Shown: positions 41,539-45,411 of the stretch, one piece after another
How positions within the stretch are numbered: position 1 is the first letter of the stretch
How the letters are laid out: every line of letters starts with the position of its first letter
Source: Zygnema cylindricum
Lineage: Eukaryota; Streptophyta; Zygnematophyceae; Zygnematales; Zygnemataceae
Reading direction: 5' to 3'
Assembly: GCA_037447655.1 (NCBI GenBank)
Contig: JBBHKE010003204.1
Span: forward strand, 88,600 to 134,010
Length of the DNA stretch: 45,411 bases
Translations under genes and position numbers: made by a program
The notes under the pieces: generated by a model
Seen by the model: the letters and a program-made list of their open reading frames with translations, nothing else
What the model was told of the DNA's origin: nothing
Database searches by the model: none

Positions 41539-42423
41539 CTGTTGTTCTACAACCACCGTTGCAGGAGGAGAACCAGCAGTAGTAGTGGAAGTAGACATGA
41601 AAAACAGTGGAAACTATCAAAGTACCTATTCAACAGCTAACTTTGAACATACACAAAATATGACTCAGGTAACCAAAATGCCTCAAATTTGCCACAGTGA
41701 TAAATAATACAGTAAATTGACTATTCCAAAAATTGCAGCCCAAATGACAAAGTAAACCATAAGATATGATGTGTGGAAGTTTCCCAAAAACTGCCCTTAG
41801 AAAATTATATTCCGAATACTGAATACTACAAAATTGGCTAAGTCCTAAGTTATATACTCACAATGTGTATTTACTGATTTACACTAATTTGGGTAACTGT
41901 TACTACGGTTATTATCCTGACCAACGACAACGCATCCTACTTGTACGTCACTGTACCTCAAAACCCTAATTATTACTTTCTAAAAACTTGCTTAATGGAA
42001 CACTGTTTTTTATTGCACTAAAATACAAAACAATGTTATGCAGATATTTCCAGATATTGAACCGTACACAAAACGTTCGAACCGTACACAAAACGTTCAT
42101 ACCGTACACAAAACGTTCCAAATGCTTAGTCAGCGAGAGTCGCTCAAATCCAGCTGAATGTGGTCGTGTAGTACGAAGCACCTGAGTGCTTCGTCACTTG
42201 TGGTCCCACGCGAATCACGCTTGTGGTCCCTCGTGAATCACGGTTGTGGTCCCAAGTGAATCGGGTCCGTTGGAACAAATTCAATCGACGATAGTACCGT
42301 CGAATTGTACCATTTATTTCCAAAATACGCGGTTCAAATCCCGTTCGTCTGATCTTGTGAATCATATCGTCAAATGCGTGACGCGTGTGGCTGAATGTCG
42401 GCGCCATTCCGAAAAACCTGCAT
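41539..42423 (-). repeat. Second LTR-leader-gag-start block
   Basis: Contains three 20-bp units ACCGTACACAAAACGTTCNN (42061-42120), where the other copy has two diverged units (44123-44162). It has three 23-bp units starting NTTGTGGTCCCNNGNGAATC (42197-42265) and a CGAAGCAC/GTGCTTCG hairpin near 42174-42193. Minus-strand gag start codons (MSTSTTTAGSPPATVVV) are at its left end, then homology stops. Confidence 0.75.
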
Positions 42424-43692
42424 CTCTTGTTCCTGTTACTGCTACCTTCCCTTTCTTGCTAACCACCTGTCTCCTTTCTTTCAGAACAACTTCAAAGCCT
42501 TTGCTCTCCACTAATGATGTAGAATTTTTTTTTTTTTAAAGTCTGGAACATACAAAACATTGTGAAGGGTTCTCTCTACCGACTTTCCACCCACATCTAC
42601 CATCAAAGATACATCACCTTGAGCCGAGGTTTGAACACTCATGCCTCAAGCATAGTAAATACTCCTTGGAGATGTTTGCTGCTGATTTGCAAAAGCCGAT
42701 TTGTTCAAGCACATATGGGCAGACGCTCCCGTGTTCATGATCTATCCTGCATCTTTTGGACCCTCCATTGCAGCCGCCATAGCAAAGAGCTGCGCCTCCT
42801 CTTGCTGATTGAAGCTTAAAGACTCATCTGCATTAGTTGCAAAAACTGAGAAAAGAGCATTTCCACGGGAAGGATTTCTAGAAAAGCCTCTGTGATACTG
42901 ACTTTGCTGCCAACTTGGCCTGTATAAACCTGTTTCATTAGCCTTCTTCAATTTTGGACAGTACCTATATCCATGACCCTTCTCAGAACAATAAAAACAA
43001 GTAGTAGTAGATGACCTATCCTATCCCTGATTAAACTGATTCTGATTTTGGTTAAATGCTTCAACTTTCCCTTCTCCTTCAAGGAGTTTAGTATTAGTCT
43101 TTTCCTCCAATATAAGATTATACGCTATCTGAAATGACCAGCTAGCTCTATCATGACTCTTTAATTTAACAAACACACCCTTCATGCTACTAGGGAGACC
43201 TCTAATAAGCAGAGCTGCTTATTGAAACTCTGGAAATGACCCCCCAACAGAAGAGTGAGCATCAATAAGGGCACAAAAATTGTCACAATACTCGACCATA
43301 GTTCCCCCCGAGTATTTGTATCCCCAAATTTTTCCAACCACCAACAACTCCTCCTGAACATTCGCTTTCTCAAAAGCGGATTTAAGTGATGTCCAAATCT
43401 CACTCGCCTTCTTCATTTTCAGTCGAGACATGACCAAATTTTATGAAATACAAAGAATTAGATTGTTCCTTGCCATTGAATTCTTTTTCACCCAAGATGG
43501 ATCTGTTTCATCAAGGGAGCCATCCAAGACCCCCAATAAGTCAACATTTTCAAACGACGATTCAACCATCACCGCCCAGTAAGCATACTTTTGGCCATTG
43601 AAGATTGGAATTCTGGACAAAAGGCCCATAACCCGTTGTTCTACAACCACCGTTGCAGGAGGAGAACCAGCAGTAGTAGTGGAAGAAGACAT
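42424..43692 (-). pseudogene. Copia gag and protease fragment with in-frame stops
   Basis: Reading down from ATG at 43692: MSSSTTTAGSPPAT, IPIFNGQKYAYWAVMVESSF (Copia gag start), then a UBN2-like region (SEIWTSLKSAFEK, MVEYCDNFCALIDA), a zinc knuckle CFYCSEKGHGYRYC near 42960-43005, and a protease site IMNTGASAHM near 42710-42740. In the same frame there are stops near 43441 (TAA), just below 43219 (TAA), near 43020 (TAG) and just below 42742 (TAG). The protease active-site DTG is read as NTG. Pre-integrase-like sequence (ESKGFEVVLKERR) follows to 42424, in another frame after a poly-A run. Non-functional. Confidence 0.85.
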
Positions 43693-44464
43693 TAAAAACA
43701 GTGGAAACTATCAAAGTACCTACTCAACAGCCAACTTTGAACATACACAAAATATGACCCAGATAACCAAAATACCTCAAAATTGCCACAGTGATAAACA
43801 ATACAGTAAACTGACAATTCCGAAAATTGCAGCCCAAATGACAAAGTAAACCATAAGATATGATGTGCGGAAGTTTCCCAAAAACTGCCCTTAGAAAATA
43901 GATTTGGAATTGATATTTATAATGGAGTTCAGTTAGATACATAAGGAGCTGATGAGACGAATTTTCGTTACCAATTATCCCCACCAACGACAACGCATCC
44001 TACTTGTACGTCACTATACCTCAAAACCCTAATTATTATTTTCTAAAAACCTGCTTAATGGAAAACTATTTTGTATTACACTAAAATACAAAACAATATT
44101 ATTTAGATATTTCCAGATATTGAACCATACACAAAAATTCCAACCGTACACACAACGTTCCAAATGCTTAGTCAACGAGAGTCGCTAAAATCTAGCCGAA
44201 TGTGGTCGTGTAGTACGAAGCACCTTAGTGCTTCGTCACTTGTGGTCCCACGCAAATCACGCTTGTGGTCCCTCGTGAATCACGCTTGTGGTCCCAAGTG
44301 AATCGGGTCCGTTGGAACAAATTCAATCGACGATGGTACCGTCGAACTGTACCATTAATTTTTGGAATACTCGGTTCAGATCCCGTTCGTCCGATCTTCT
44401 GAATCATATCGTCAACTGCGTGACGCGTTTGGCTGAATGTCGGCGCCATTCTGAAAAACCTGCA
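43625..44464 (-). repeat. First (5') LTR-leader block of the decayed Copia
   Basis: Same content as 41539-42423. The two match well except about 43895-43990 versus 41810-41940, where the sequences are unrelated. The outer LTR edge is TGCAGGTTTTTC on the minus strand at 44464. Confidence 0.7.
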
Positions 44465-44967
44465 TATGTTTTTTTTGCCAACACGTGTCCATGTAAAAGT
44501 ACAATACACTATATTGTACTTTTTGCTACTGTAACGCTAATTAAGGTAAGTATTACAGTAGACTACTTACAAAAATAATCTAAGTTATTTTAACCCCTAT
44601 TTACTGAAATAAAGATTTTATAAATTACAACACGTATAACTACAAGTGTATATTAAAAGATGAAATCATTATGCAACAAGATAATAAATCTTCACGAAAA
44701 TATAAGGTGTAAAACGTCGATTGTAGTCTCCGTTGGCTGCGGAGTTTCCAAGGCTTTCTTCAAAATAGCTCAAAACACAACAAAATGAGTACTTGCTCGC
44801 GAAACGTTGAAATTGATCGCCACGTGGCAACGACATGGTAGCCATGCCTTCGAGTAATTTGTATGAAAAAGCTTTACAATTAAGTTTTTGGTGGGAACAA
44901 CACGAAATGTGGCCATTCAATACGCATACAGTATGAGAGTATGACTGTACTTTAATGTACTGTACAG
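44465..44967. other. Intergenic, nothing recognised
   Basis: About 500 bp with short frames only. Contains one CCACGTGGCAACG (about 44821) like the G-boxes near 24586. Confidence 0.4.
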
Positions 44968-44969
44968 TA

Positions 44970-45202
44970 CACCGTGAATCGTTATTAGCCTTATGTACTC
45001 TATATCAGCATCCCCAAATTTTGACTTTGAAACCTGAAATACAATTAACAAATCTAATTTTTCCTTGATGTTAATCATAGTTCTTGTAAATTAGCGAAAA
45101 CGAGTACGATGTACGCATTTTTTGTATAGTGTGGTGTACGAAAGGTGTTTCGTACTTCATTGCGGAAAATCGTACAGAATTTGAAGTTAACTTTGTAGAA
45201 AT
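44970..45202. mobile_element. TA-target element cut off by an LTR
   Basis: The left tip CACCGTGAATCGTTATTAGC follows TA at 44968-44969. The interior has CATCCCCAAATTTTGAC and AATTTTTCCTTGATGTTAATC, as in 28371 and 30204. The sequence changes to LTR-like DNA near 45203, so the right half is absent from the window. Confidence 0.65.
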
Positions 45203-45411
45203 TGATGGTCCGTTTAAAGTATTTTCTAGGTCTAAATAGAAATGTAGGAAGAAGCCGAGGCAGTCTACCTCTAACTTCTCTCTCCAACTCTCAAACTTGT
45301 CGCAGTCACTGAGAAATTGGAGAGGAAGCTAGAGCCATGGCTACCTAGGCTATCCAGAGGTTTACGGGAAATATATATTAGTTTATTTACCGTTAGGGGT
45401 TTATCTACTAT
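45203..45411 (+). repeat. Partial diverged LTR related to the gag-only element
   Basis: TATTTTCTAGGTCTAAATAGA, GAGGCAGTCTACCTCTAACT, TTGTCGCAGTCACTGA and AGAGCCATGGCTACCTA follow the order of the first 150 bp of the LTR at 35458, at about 75-80 percent identity by eye. It continues past the window end. Confidence 0.7.

Larger units (their letters stand above)
41539..44464 (-). mobile_element. Decayed Copia retrotransposon with duplicated LTR-leader block
   Basis: Minus-strand orientation. A direct repeat of about 840-890 bp (43625-44464 and 41539-42423) comprises an LTR starting TGCAGGTTTTTC, the leader, and the first 19 or so gag codons. Between the copies are gag and the start of protease, then nothing of integrase, RT or RNase H. 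The block 41539-42423 also runs past the LTR into leader and gag start, so this is not a simple LTR-gag-LTR element. It looks like the result of tandem insertion or unequal recombination followed by deletion. No target duplication was defined. Confidence 0.75.

Overview
The window is nuclear DNA of a plant-type eukaryote. The evidence is one clearly solved gene with 16 short exons and GT..AG introns, an N-terminal mitochondrial presequence, a secreted protein with a hydroxyproline-rich (PPSPPP-type) region, Copia-type LTR retrotransposons and dense nested MITEs. A streptophyte is likely (charophyte alga, bryophyte, lycophyte or fern). I cannot name the species from sequence alone. No rRNA, tRNA, CRISPR array or prokaryotic gene was seen.

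Layout. (1) 495-15672 is one structural unit. A type I (J domain, G/F region, four-motif zinc finger) mitochondrial DnaJ gene of the GFA2/Mdj1/TID1 class runs on the plus strand from 4487 to 13692 and encodes 429 residues; every exon phase closes. Its 3' end (part of intron 14, exons 15 and 16, and about 2 kb downstream) is duplicated in inverted orientation just upstream of the same gene. The left arm is 495-4340 and the right arm is 13245-15672. A truncated copy of the last two exons (3888-4237, minus strand) therefore lies head to head with the gene, and the arm ends about 146 bp before the start codon. (2) 15700-18500 holds diverged LTR-like repeats and a TA-target MITE. (3) 18509-20330, minus strand, is a gene for a secreted-type protein: a cysteine-rich EGF-like exon, then an exon with a proline-rich region followed by an F5/8C/fucolectin-like (FTP) domain. 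Its 5' end is unresolved; a signal-peptide-like exon at 24472-24571 is only a candidate. (4) 20600-24200 is AT-rich and low-complexity, with several minisatellites and a 680 bp pyrimidine tract. (5) 25950-35350 is a nest of DNA transposon derivatives from three families, recognised by terminal inverted repeats and target duplications: a TA-target family (tips CACCGCGAATCG), an 8-bp-target hAT-like family (tips CATAGTTCAAAAGTAGG) and a TTA/TAA-target Harbinger-like family (tips GGGTRTKTTCSCATGT). (6) 35458-39669 is an intact gag-only LTR retrotransposon (TR-GAG type) with 1163 bp LTRs and a 5-bp target duplication. (7) 41539-44464 is a decayed minus-strand Copia element with gag and a protease start. 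The window ends inside another, diverged LTR of the TR-GAG family.

The most interesting point is the DnaJ inverted duplication. Plus-strand transcription starting in or left of the left arm and running through the gene would give an RNA able to fold back on its own last two exons, an arrangement known elsewhere to produce small RNAs. Whether such a transcript exists cannot be read from the DNA. The arms also act as a dated ruler: at least three MITE or hAT insertions are present in only one arm and so came after the duplication.
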